The notes under the pieces were generated by a model. That model searched no databases. It saw only the letters and a program-made list of their open reading frames with translations, and was not told the origin of the DNA. From Desulfobacterales bacterium (GTDB lineage Bacteria > Desulfobacterota > Desulfobacteria > Desulfobacterales > JAHEIW01), in assembly GCA_030145015.1 (NCBI GenBank), contig JAQYWI010000054.1:1-28669 (forward strand): 28,669 bases of DNA, written 5' to 3'. Within the stretch, counting starts at the first letter, position 1; the number at the start of each line of letters is the position of its first letter. The position numbers were made by a program, and so were the translations under genes. Positions 7,711 to 14,383 of this stretch are shown here, one piece after another.

Positions 7711-7733
7711 CCATTTGAAATAATGCCGGCCGA

Positions 7734-7761
7734 ATTATACAGACTAGAACCCATCTCAAAA
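7734..7761 (-). promoter_or_regulatory. Candidate promoter for the TAXI-TRAP genes, overlapping a repeat arm
   Basis: The minus strand carries a perfect -10 TATAAT (7739-7734). The region 16 nt upstream reads TTTTGA, a weak -35, and lies inside the left arm of the palindrome at 7745-7891. If used, the repeat supplies half of the promoter. The leader would be about 90 nt and contain the extra Shine-Dalgarno sequence. Confidence 0.38.
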
Positions 7762-7891
7762 ATGTGGATCAGGGTTCAGGGCAAGGCGCGGTTTGGCTCA
7801 AAAGCGGAGCATACACGGTAGTATGTGAGCATTTTGAGCCGAGCCGCAACGCAGCCATGGGCACTTAGACGCATTTTTGAGAGGGGTTCTA
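7745..7891. repeat. Long palindromic element, MITE-like, copy 2
   Basis: About 147 bp. Arms TAGAACCCATCTCAAAAATG (left) and CATTTTTGAGAGGGGTTCTA (right, read as the complement of the left with one or two mismatches) close the structure. The loop AAAGCGGAGCATACACGG / AGTATGTGAGCATTTT is the reverse complement of the loop in the element at 163-312, so the two copies lie in opposite orientation. It fills the gap between the ketopantoate-reductase-like gene and the TRAP binding protein. CTAG borders the left end. The right end stops 3 bp before the TAA of the ketopantoate-reductase-like gene. Confidence 0.75.
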
Positions 7892-7894
7892 TGA

Positions 7895-8932
7895 TTATGA
7901 TCCGGCTTTGTCCATCAGTTTTTTAAGGGCTCCCAGATTTGAGCGATCGGGTTTCAGATTTCCTTTTTGAATCTGTCGGGTCACCTCCGTAACGGCTGCG
8001 TTTAAAGGCGTCGGCACGCCGGCGGCCTGGCCTTTTTTTACCACCAGGCCGTTGAGTTGATCAACCTCGCTGTAGCGTCCTTTCAAATGGTCCTGCAGCA
8101 CCGAGTTGCGCGCCTCTTTTCCCATATGGCTGACCAGGGTTCGAAGATTTTTTTTGAGGACTTCATCGGTTGAGCCCATAAATTCCTCGGCACTCAGGCC
8201 ATAGATGGCCTCGATAGTATATCCCAGCGTTGCCCCGACTTCCATGGCTTCGCGGCCGAGCTGAATGCAGAAATCAAACACCTCCGGAATATCGGTGGCC
8301 TCCTTTTCGTACAGCCCCAGAATACCGATGGGCGCCTGCAGCATGCAATTGGCGATCAGCTTGGTCCATTTCGCGCCCCAGATATTAGTGGTGATTTCGG
8401 TTTTGCCGACGCAGCTGAGGATCTCGGCTATTTTCTGGGCCCGCGGCGTCACCCGGCCATGCAGCTCTCCGACAGCAAACCACGTGCCGCTATGGGTGGT
8501 GTTGCGTTTCACCTTGGCCGGCTCGAAAACCTCGGCTGAAAGCTCAACCACACAGCCCACATCCCTTGTGGGGCCGATGATGGGGGCAATCAGTTCGTCA
8601 TTGAGGCTGTTTTGCAGCGACACCAGCACACCATCGGGCTTCAAATGCGGCTTGATTAGCTCAGTCATCCAGCAACTGTCGTAGGACTTGGCGGTTAGAA
8701 AAACAATGTCAAACGCATGCGTCAGGGAAGCCAATTCACAAATATGGATGGCATTTACCGGGGTGTGTAAGTCTTCATCGGTCATGGTGACGCGCAAACC
8801 ATTGGCTTTCATCGCCTCGACATGGGCCGGCCATTGGTCAATGAGCATCACGTCATAGCCGGTCTTGGCAAGGTCGGCTCCGACGCTGCTGCCGATCGCA
8901 CCGGTACCCAAAACCGCCATTTTGTCTGCCAT
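7895..8932 (-). CDS. Ketopantoate reductase-like (ApbA/PanE family) dehydrogenase
   Basis: 345 residues from the chosen start. The N-terminal Rossmann domain begins at once with GTGAIG (9-14). The central segment GAKWTKLIANC carries the lysine expected at the active site, and a C-terminal helical ApbA_C domain follows (REAMEVGATLGY, RYSEVDQLNG). Family enzymes reduce 2-keto acids such as ketopantoate with NADPH. A catabolic oxidation of a hydroxy acid is equally possible here because the gene heads the TRAP cluster rather than a pantothenate locus. A longer frame begins at 8995, but the ATG at 8932 has GGAGG 5 nt upstream and begins the family fold. It is transcribed away from AOR 1 from a shared promoter region. 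Confidence 0.9.
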   Translation of the reverse strand: MADKMAVLGTGAIGSSVGADLAKTGYDVMLIDQWPAHVEAMKANGLRVTMTDEDLHTPVNAIHICELASLTHAFDIVFLTAKSYDSCWMTELIKPHLKPDGVLVSLQNSLNDELIAPIIGPTRDVGCVVELSAEVFEPAKVKRNTTHSGTWFAVGELHGRVTPRAQKIAEILSCVGKTEITTNIWGAKWTKLIANCMLQAPIGILGLYEKEATDIPEVFDFCIQLGREAMEVGATLGYTIEAIYGLSAEEFMGSTDEVLKKNLRTLVSHMGKEARNSVLQDHLKGRYSEVDQLNGLVVKKGQAAGVPTPLNAAVTEVTRQIQKGNLKPDRSNLGALKKLMDKAGS

Positions 8933-9038
8933 AATTTCCTCCAGAATTAGAGATTTTCGCACCCCAAAAGCACAAATTCTATTTTGCGATGTCAAAGCAA
9001 AGCTTCAATGGACGCTAAAATAAGATTTTGCGCTATTT

Positions 9039-9054
9039 TCTGCACATCTGTGCA
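9039..9054 (-). promoter_or_regulatory. Candidate operator, perfect palindrome TGCACA-N2-TGTGCA
   Basis: TGCACATCTGTGCA (9041-9054) is a perfect inverted repeat with a 2-nt centre. It lies in the first 35 nt or so of the predicted minus-strand transcript. The minus-strand reading CACAGATGTGCAGA (9039-9052) matches a site ahead of the hydroxyacid dehydrogenase gene at 3308-3321. This looks like a repressor site; no cognate regulator is encoded in the window. Confidence 0.42.
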
Positions 9055-9057
9055 GGC

Positions 9058-9073
9058 TTTACACAATTGTAAA
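9058..9073. promoter_or_regulatory. Candidate operator, perfect inverted repeat TTTACA-N4-TGTAAA
   Basis: TTTACACAATTGTAAA is a perfect dyad. It covers the -35 of the plus-strand promoter (9058-9063) and the expected start of the minus-strand transcript near 9071. A protein bound here could block both directions. The binding family cannot be named from the site alone. Confidence 0.48.
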
Positions 9074-9085
9074 ACTGTGTATAAT
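9058..9085 (+). promoter_or_regulatory. Candidate promoter toward AOR 1
   Basis: TTTACA (9058-9063), a 16-nt spacer, then a perfect TATAAT (9080-9085). It points to AOR 1, whose ATG is at 9427, giving a leader of about 335 nt that contains two hairpin repeats. It overlaps a minus-strand promoter that shares the same -10 positions. Confidence 0.55.
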
Positions 9086-9105
9086 ATCCGCCAACAGCTT
9101 GTCAA
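9078..9105 (-). promoter_or_regulatory. Candidate promoter toward the ketopantoate-reductase-like gene
   Basis: On the minus strand a perfect TTGACA (9105-9100), a 16-nt spacer and TATACA (9083-9078). Its -10 almost coincides with that of the plus-strand promoter, so the two cannot be occupied together. The leader to the ATG at 8932 would be about 140 nt. Confidence 0.5.
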
Positions 9106-9163
9106 ACGAAATTCGGGCGCAAACTCTTTTTGCTTGCAGATAGATGATCGTGCTACAACGATT

Positions 9164-9189
9164 CTAATGTTGCGTCCCGCAATTAATTC
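9164..9189 (+). repeat. Leader module L6, short form
   Basis: CTAATGTTGCGTCCCGCA followed by ATTAATT matches the left end of leader L1 (CTAATGTTGCGACCCGCAGG) almost exactly, but the TTTACAAAACACGG and hairpin parts are missing. It is followed by a different palindrome at 9196-9280. Confidence 0.55.
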
Positions 9190-9195
9190 AACTGC

Positions 9196-9280
9196 TTATC
9201 TGGAAAGTCTAAGTTGCCATTAGATAAACTTCCTGTGGGAGCGGCTTCCACATTTAATACGACTTTTTCTTTCCGGATAA
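9196..9280. repeat. Nested hairpin ahead of AOR 1
   Basis: Outer arms TTATCTGGAAAG (9196-9207) and CTTTCCGGATAA (9269-9280) differ at one position. Inside lies a second palindrome TGTGGGAGC/GCTTCCACA (9234-9252), of a type seen in REP-like sequences of other proteobacteria. It lies within the predicted AOR 1 leader. Confidence 0.6.
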
Positions 9281-9317
9281 CCAGATTAATTTATAAAACT
9301 CGGCTTTATTTTAGACT

Positions 9318-9408
9318 TCTTGCTACTGGCTGCTGGCTTCTTGCTGCTGGCCGACCCGGAGACAAGCAGCCAGTGGCCAGCGACCAGTGCCTAGTGGCTA
9401 GCGACCAG
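9318..9408. repeat. Long hairpin immediately upstream of the AOR 1 ribosome site
   Basis: The left arm CTTGCTACTGGCTGCTGG continuing to GCTGCTGGCC pairs imperfectly with the right arm GGCCAGCGACCAGTGCC continuing to GGCTAGCGACCAG. Both arms are built of permuted short words (CTGG, GCTG / CCAG, CAGC). The right arm ends two or three bases before the purine-rich ribosome site (about 9411-9420), so folding could affect initiation. Translating through it gives the artefactual N-terminal extension of the AOR frame. Confidence 0.7.
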
Positions 9409-9426
9409 AAAGAGGGAGAGAACACC

Positions 9427-11289
9427 ATGGACCATTATGGATATTCGGGAAAACTTTTGAGAGTTAATTTGGAAAGCGGGGATATCAGAGTTGAGCAACC
9501 GGATGAGTCTTATTACGAGCGCTATTTAGGGGGGCGTGGAATCATTATGCATACCCTCCTGACCGAAGTTCCTGCCAAAGCCGATCCATTAGGAGCTGAA
9601 AATAAACTGGTGTTTGCCATGGGGCTGTTAACCGGACACCGGGTGATCGGCTCCGGACGATGCAGCGTCGGTGCGAAGTCTCCCTTAACCGGTGCCTGCG
9701 GTGAGTCCGAAGCCGGTGGCTGGTGGGGTGCTGAGCTGCGCAGAGCAGGCTATGACGGCATCATCATCGAGGGAATCGCGAAAAAGCCGGTTTATCTCTG
9801 GATCCATAACGACAAGGTCGAAATTCGCGATGCATCAAAAATCCGGGGGACCGAGATTCGACAGGCCATGGAGTGGCTTCAGGAAGATGTCGGAGAAAAA
9901 AAATGCCGCACGGCCCTTATCGGAGAGGCCGGAGAAAAAATGGTGTCCTATGCCAACATCATTGTTGACTGCCGCAATGCCTTCGGCCGCTGCGGCATGG
10001 GCGCCGTCATGGGGTCGAAGCGCCTCAAAGGTGTCGTTGTAAAAGGCAACCAGCGTCCCGCTGCTGCAGATAATGATAAAATTCTGGAACTGAATCGCAT
10101 CATGAAGGGCAAGTATAAGACCTGTCCCTTTGTGGAATACGGAACCGGCGGAGCTATGGACGCGTATGAGGCGGTGGGCAATTTGCCCATTCGCAATTAT
10201 AGCGGCGGCCAATTCCCCGGTGTTGAACATGTCCATGCGGTACCGGTGATGAACACCTACGGTGTGGGGATGGAAGGCTGCTTTAATTGCCCCATCCGGT
10301 GCAAAAAGAAAGTCCAAATTGAAGAGGAACCCTGGCATGTTGATTCCGTTTATGGTGGTCCCGAATATGAGACCCTGGCTTCATTTGGACCCAATTTGTT
10401 AATTGACGACCCCAAAGCCGTTTGCAAAGCGCATGAAATCTGTAACCGTTTTGGCATGGACACCATATCAGCAGGTGCGACGATTGCGTTTGCCATGGAA
10501 TGCTTTGAAAACGGCCTCTTAAACTCAGAAGAGATGGACGGATTGCAGCTCAATTTCGGCAATGCCGAGGTGATGCTACAGCTGCTCGAAAAAATTGCCC
10601 GCAGACAGGGCTTTGGCGATCTGCTGGCCCAGGGATCCAAAAAAGCAGCGCAGATCATCGGTAAAGATTCAATTAAATTCGCCATGCAGGTGAAAGGTCT
10701 GGAAATTCCCTATCATGAGCCGCGTTTAAACCAGGGCCTCAGTATCCATTACGGCGTGCATGCCGCCGGCCCAGACCACGTATCCGGTGCGATCGACAAT
10801 GTCTTGCCGCGTTTGATGGATAATTGGAACCGCCTTCATGTCGCTGAAACCCTGCCACCCACCGAGCTGAGCCCGCGCAAGGCGCGCATGGCCTATGAAC
10901 TGGGGCTCTTGAGAGTTTTACCCAATTATCTGGGTTTGTGCAGTTTTGTGCCCTGGAATATCTCCGAAATACGGGACGCGGTTGAAGCGGTTAGCGGATG
11001 GCCGGCCACCACCTGGAAGCTGATGAAAGCGGTCGAGCGCGGTATAACGATGATGCGCATTTTTAACCTGAGGGAAGGATTTAAACGGGAAGATGACCGG
11101 CTGCCCGAACGTTTCTACGAATCCCCGCAGGCAGGACCCTTAAAAGGTGTTAAAATCGACCCGGACGCGCACCGCGAGGCCGTTGAGGTATACTATCAAC
11201 TGCTGGGCTGGAATCGCGACGGCGTGCCCACCAAAGCGTGTTTGACGGCTTTGGATCTGGAATGGGCCGCCCCCTATTTAGACGCTTAG
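9427..11289 (+). CDS. Aldehyde:ferredoxin oxidoreductase family protein, AOR 1 (tungsten enzyme)
   Basis: 620 residues from the chosen ATG. The N-terminal domain (YLGGRGIIMHTLL, then CSVGAKSPLTGACGES) matches the tungstopterin-binding AFOR_N domain. The 4Fe-4S ligands are C285-x2-C288-x3-C292 (GCFNCPIRC) and the distal C505 (YLGLCSF). These enzymes oxidise aldehydes to acids, or reduce acids, with ferredoxin in the cytoplasm of strict anaerobes. An open frame extends upstream to 9214, but that part is translated hairpin repeat; the ATG at 9427 follows AGAGGGAGAG and starts the family fold (YGYSGKLLRVNL). It is first in an operon with two cupins. The substrate is unknown. BamB-type benzoyl-CoA reductase is related but unsupported by neighbours. 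AOR 2 at 20174 is a distant paralogue. Confidence 0.93.
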   Translation: MDHYGYSGKLLRVNLESGDIRVEQPDESYYERYLGGRGIIMHTLLTEVPAKADPLGAENKLVFAMGLLTGHRVIGSGRCSVGAKSPLTGACGESEAGGWWGAELRRAGYDGIIIEGIAKKPVYLWIHNDKVEIRDASKIRGTEIRQAMEWLQEDVGEKKCRTALIGEAGEKMVSYANIIVDCRNAFGRCGMGAVMGSKRLKGVVVKGNQRPAAADNDKILELNRIMKGKYKTCPFVEYGTGGAMDAYEAVGNLPIRNYSGGQFPGVEHVHAVPVMNTYGVGMEGCFNCPIRCKKKVQIEEEPWHVDSVYGGPEYETLASFGPNLLIDDPKAVCKAHEICNRFGMDTISAGATIAFAMECFENGLLNSEEMDGLQLNFGNAEVMLQLLEKIARRQGFGDLLAQGSKKAAQIIGKDSIKFAMQVKGLEIPYHEPRLNQGLSIHYGVHAAGPDHVSGAIDNVLPRLMDNWNRLHVAETLPPTELSPRKARMAYELGLLRVLPNYLGLCSFVPWNISEIRDAVEAVSGWPATTWKLMKAVERGITMMRIFNLREGFKREDDRLPERFYESPQAGPLKGVKIDPDAHREAVEVYYQLLGWNRDGVPTKACLTALDLEWAAPYLDA

Positions 11290-11302
11290 AGGAGAAGAAA
11301 AT

Positions 11303-11659
11303 ATGGCAAAAATTTTAATGGAAGATGAGATCGAATTTGAAAAAGTCGCCTGGGGGCTGACCAAAGAGCTTGTCAATCTCCAGACCGCCGGGGCCAAAAA
11401 GATAAAAGTCAAAATAACCGAATGGCTGCCCGGGCATGTCCATAAGAAACACGTTCATCCGGATCAGGAAGAAGTCATATACGTGCTTTCCGGCAAAGGA
11501 ATGGCGGAAACCCGGGAAGAAAGAAGGGAAATCGGGCCGGGTGCGGTGCTGTTTGTCGGCGCCGGCGAGTCGCACATGACCTGGAATTTGAGTGATACGG
11601 AATCGTTGCGGGCGATCGTAATTAAGGCGCCGCCTGAGGATGAGGAAGTACCCATTTAA
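11303..11659 (+). CDS. Small cupin-domain protein
   Basis: 118 residues forming one cupin barrel. Motif 1 is GHVHKKHVHPDQEEVIYVLSG with metal ligands His50, His52 and Glu56 or Glu57; motif 2 ends in GAGESHMTWN with His91. Such single-domain cupins can be sugar or keto-acid isomerases, dioxygenases or ligand-binding proteins. The gene begins 13 nt after AOR 1, with AGGAGAAG ahead of its ATG, so it is in the same operon. A second cupin follows after 16 nt. The pairing with an AOR suggests a role in handling the same metabolite, but this is inference. Confidence 0.88.
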   Translation: MAKILMEDEIEFEKVAWGLTKELVNLQTAGAKKIKVKITEWLPGHVHKKHVHPDQEEVIYVLSGKGMAETREERREIGPGAVLFVGAGESHMTWNLSDTESLRAIVIKAPPEDEEVPI

Positions 11660-11675
11660 ATCAGAAAGGAAAGCC

Positions 11676-12047
11676 ATGAAGTTTTTTATGTTCGAAGATT
11701 ACATCAACAGGGAGAATCCGGAGCCCGGACAGATCTATCGACCCGAGATATTAACCCGGGCGCATGCGGCCAATGATCTGGGGGGTATGTTCGGCCTGCT
11801 GCCGCCCGGCAGCCAGGTGCCATATCACTATCACGCCAAACGGGAATCCGTAATTATTGCAATTAGCGGGGAAGCAATCGAAATTGTTGAAGGTAAGGAG
11901 TATCCCTTCAAAGCCGGCTCGGTATGCTACATTGCAGCGGGCGAAAAACATACAACTGTCAATCGGTCCGATAGGGATTTCCGTTACCTGGAATTTTTCA
12001 CCTGCCCGCCGGTGTCCGCTGATTTTATCGAAGTTCGGGATGAATAG
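11676..12047 (+). CDS. Cupin-domain protein, second of a pair
   Basis: 123 residues. HYHAKRESVIIAISG gives metal ligands His51, His53 and Glu57, and AAGEKHTTVN gives His92, so the metal site is complete. A frame extends upstream to 11640, overlapping the first cupin, but the ATG at 11676 has AAAGGA about 5 nt upstream and begins the domain. It is only distantly similar to its neighbour, so not a recent tandem duplication. Its TAG stop merges with the left end of a hairpin repeat (TAGGTGTCAGC). Enzymatic function is unknown; it is the last gene of the AOR 1 operon. Confidence 0.86.
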   Translation: MKFFMFEDYINRENPEPGQIYRPEILTRAHAANDLGGMFGLLPPGSQVPYHYHAKRESVIIAISGEAIEIVEGKEYPFKAGSVCYIAAGEKHTTVNRSDRDFRYLEFFTCPPVSADFIEVRDE

Positions 12048-12152
12048 GTGTCAGCAGGATACAGAGGACAGAGTACAGAAAACAGATGACAGACGAAAAA
12101 GGGCAGACTGTTTTCTGTCTTCTGTCATCTGACCTCTGTTCTCTGGTGTAGG
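12046..12152. repeat. CAGA/GTCAGAT-word hairpin downstream of the AOR 1 operon
   Basis: About 105 bp. The left half is GGTGTCAGC, GAGGACAGAG, ACAGAAAACAGATGACAGA; the right half is CTGTTTTCTGTCTTCTG, TCATCTGACCTCTG, ending TGGTGTAGG. The arms pair strongly though the words are permuted. The same middle words occur inside the hairpins at 16238-16434 and 23129-23233. It could act as a transcript end structure but lacks a T-run. Confidence 0.68.
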
Positions 12153-12376
12153 AACGGCCTCCCCGTCATCGCAAATATCATTCCCATCCCTACCTTAAAA
12201 CCGATCTAATCCGCATTCACCTCGGCACGTGTCGTTGCCGACATGACCCCGCAAAAAATCATTCGTTCAAAAAAGTGCACAGTAAGTGTCAAATAAATCA
12301 TCCGCTTTAGATGCCCGGATGGCCGCATAATAACATAACATCCTAAATTTATTTAAATTATGTGTTTAGCGGCAGA
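12153..12376. other. Spacer upstream of the beta-helix gene
   Basis: No gene is seen. It holds a small hairpin TGTCG-TTGC-CGACA (12230-12243) and an inverted repeat CATCCG-N11-CGGATG (12299-12321) that could be an activator site about 60-80 bp upstream of the sigma-54-like promoter. The right part is AT-rich. Confidence 0.4.
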
Positions 12377-12391
12377 TGGCATAGTTTGTGC
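12377..12391 (+). promoter_or_regulatory. Candidate sigma-54 (-24/-12) promoter
   Basis: TGGCATAGTTTGTGC keeps the GG-N10-GC spacing and most of the TGGCAC...TTGC consensus. It lies about 100 bp upstream of the beta-helix gene. Sigma-54 control of exopolysaccharide and surface genes is common in the Deltaproteobacteria, so the match is plausible, but one site scored by eye is modest evidence. Confidence 0.42.
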
Positions 12392-12491
12392 GTGATTGGG
12401 GCTGCTTACAATTTTAAAAACAACCCAATGATATATTTGGAAATAAGTGCGCTGACCCTAATTTTTTAATAATCAAAATATGAGGAGAGAG

Positions 12492-14210
12492 ATGCGAGAC
12501 ACGGTTACCCTTAAAAAATCGTCTTTTTTTATAATCATGACATGCATTCTGCCGATATTATTGTTTATATGGGTATGTCCGCTGCAGGCTGCAACCTATT
12601 ACGTATCCAGTTCAATCGGAGATGATCGCAAAAATGGAAAATCACAACAAACCCCCTGGAAATATCATCCCTGGATGAGCAAGGCCAGCGGTGTAGCGGG
12701 TAACGCTATTCTGCAGCCCGGAGATAAAGTCAGACTAAAGCGAGGGGATGTTTGGTACGATTATTTCACCCTGCGAGATACAGGAGAGGAGAATAATTTA
12801 ATTATAACGAAAGCCTATGGCTCAGGTTATTTACCGAGAATCATCTGTCCGACCCAACAGATTACTTCCGGTTGGGCGCGAGTTAGCGGCAATATTTATC
12901 GAATTCAAATTGATCATGCCGGTGAAGATGTCGGGTGGGTATGGCAGGAAGATGTTTGGCTGGATTCTGCCCTCCAAATGCGTTCAGACCCGAATGTCGG
13001 TGAAGGCGAGTTTTTCTTTGACTATGTCAATGATACGAGAGGCTATCTTTATCTTTATAAAGAAGGCGGTGGTTCACCCGATGGAACCCCTATCCATTAC
13101 AGCAGCAAGAAATTTGTGATTGACGGCCTGGGTACGGCTGCAGGTTATGTTCGCTTTGAAAATATAGAACTCTGGGGGGGCAACTGGGGATCGATTGTCA
13201 TTAGCGGCAACTGGCAAAGTCCGCGCTCGACTATAGAATTGCACCGTCTGACTGTGCGATTTTCAGGATCTTCAGAAACCTCTGAAAATACCGAAAGGAC
13301 CAGTACCGCGATTCGTATTATCAATTTTTCAAACAGCGCCATTACAAATTCCAGGATTCTCCATACGGCGGGTGATGGAATCCGATACGCTGCTGTCTAT
13401 GATTCGATCATTGCCAATAATGTGGTGGGGTATCATTCGGCCGGAAATGGAAAATGGTCCGGCGGAATTCGGATAATCGGGCGAAGAGGATCCCAAGAAC
13501 CTTTAAACACAATCGTTGAGTATAATTCTGTGTATCGGGCTATGCGGTCTACGAATCCAAATGGGATATGGGCTGATGTGGATGCCCATAATGTTACCAT
13601 CCGCTACAATGAGATCCACAGCGGAAAAAATGGTATTCAAATTGAAAATGGATCCTCCCATAACAGGGCCTATTATAATATTATTGGGAATTGCAGAAAT
13701 GGTTTTAAATTGGGCACGCACAGTATCTCGGGTAATTTGGGCGTGTTTGACAATGAGATTTATAATAATCTGATCGTGAACTGCGATATAAGTTTCACGT
13801 TACTTCAGGATGCTATCGGTAAAAACACAATTAAAAATAATATCTCCTTCAATCCGACTCGATTTCATGTAAAGTTATTTAAAGATTACTTTACAAGCGG
13901 CGTTCTTAATATGAATTATAATGGTTTTTTCCCTGAAGCAGTGAATGGTTTCGGTTTCTTGGTCGTGAAAGGTAAGAGCCCGAACCTCATAAGGGAGAAA
14001 AAAAATTCCAGCGAATGGCGGGGGTTAGGATACGATCGAAAAAGTGTTTTTGATGATCCGAGATTTGAAGATCCAAAATTCGGAAATTATCACCTTTTAG
14101 ATGGCTCACCTTACATTGACGCAGGTGATGGTGTGGGTTTATCCCAAGACAGCGAAGAAAGTTCTGTGCCTCAGGGGTGTTGCCCCGATATCGGCCTATA
14201 TGAATATTGA
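12492..14210 (+). CDS. Secreted right-handed parallel beta-helix protein
   Basis: 572 residues from the chosen start. Residues 1-33 form a Sec signal peptide (KK, long hydrophobic run, PLQA/ATYY). The mature start ATYYVSSSIGDD and LQPGDKVRLKRGDVW are typical of pectin-lyase-fold extracellular proteins. From about residue 230 to 450 come repeated coils rich in Asn, Ile and Val (NSRIL, NNVVG, YNSVY, YNEIH, YNIIG, NNLIVN), and the end DGSPYIDAGDG...PDIGLYEY is the usual C-terminal cap. Members bind or cleave polysaccharides outside the cell; catalytic residues cannot be identified. AGGAG precedes the ATG at 12492; an in-frame ATG at 12480 lacks a ribosome site. It is more AT-rich than its neighbours, stands alone between hairpin repeats, and may be acquired. 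Confidence 0.85.
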   Translation: MRDTVTLKKSSFFIIMTCILPILLFIWVCPLQAATYYVSSSIGDDRKNGKSQQTPWKYHPWMSKASGVAGNAILQPGDKVRLKRGDVWYDYFTLRDTGEENNLIITKAYGSGYLPRIICPTQQITSGWARVSGNIYRIQIDHAGEDVGWVWQEDVWLDSALQMRSDPNVGEGEFFFDYVNDTRGYLYLYKEGGGSPDGTPIHYSSKKFVIDGLGTAAGYVRFENIELWGGNWGSIVISGNWQSPRSTIELHRLTVRFSGSSETSENTERTSTAIRIINFSNSAITNSRILHTAGDGIRYAAVYDSIIANNVVGYHSAGNGKWSGGIRIIGRRGSQEPLNTIVEYNSVYRAMRSTNPNGIWADVDAHNVTIRYNEIHSGKNGIQIENGSSHNRAYYNIIGNCRNGFKLGTHSISGNLGVFDNEIYNNLIVNCDISFTLLQDAIGKNTIKNNISFNPTRFHVKLFKDYFTSGVLNMNYNGFFPEAVNGFGFLVVKGKSPNLIREKKNSSEWRGLGYDRKSVFDDPRFEDPKFGNYHLLDGSPYIDAGDGVGLSQDSEESSVPQGCCPDIGLYEY

Positions 14211-14362
14211 AGCATTACGAGTTTCGCGTTCCGGCCTGCGACGAGCTCGGCCGAGTCGGTTACGGGTTAAAATATTGCAAACTAAACTCTGCAGTCCATG
14301 ACTCGCAACTCGCAACCCGTAACACGCAACGAAAGAACGAACCCAACACTCCAATGCTCCGA
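14207..14362. repeat. GC-rich dispersed palindromic repeat, copy 2
   Basis: Shares GCGTTCCGGCCTGCGACGAG, CTCGGCCGAGTCGGTT, AAAATATTGCAAACTAAACT and CGTAACACGCAACGAAAGAA with the element at 2101-2282, in the same orientation. Differences are scattered and often swap words (CTCGTAACCC versus CTCGCAACCC). The left edge overlaps the TGA stop of the beta-helix gene. The right edge lies about 22 bp from the transketolase stop on the other strand, so the repeat separates two convergent genes. Confidence 0.8.
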
Positions 14363-14383
14363 AATAATATCTATTCTACGAAT

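Noticed and set aside
7699..7712. Fragment of a 16S rRNA gene (plus strand reads GATCACCTCCTT)
   Set aside because: Only the 12-nt anti-Shine-Dalgarno sequence matches. The flanks do not resemble rRNA, so the minus-strand reading as a Shine-Dalgarno site is simpler.
8984..9223. Small plus-strand open frame in the divergent spacer
   Set aside because: It runs through both promoters and operators, and its composition is not protein-like.
9214..9426. N-terminal extension of AOR 1 by about 70 residues
   Set aside because: The extension is the translation of the hairpin repeats (words such as LLATGCWLLAAG and VASDQ). The ATG at 9427 has a ribosome site and starts the family fold.
9427..11289. 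BamB-type benzoyl-CoA reductase
   Set aside because: It belongs to the same superfamily, but no other bam genes, CoA ligases or beta-oxidation genes are nearby.
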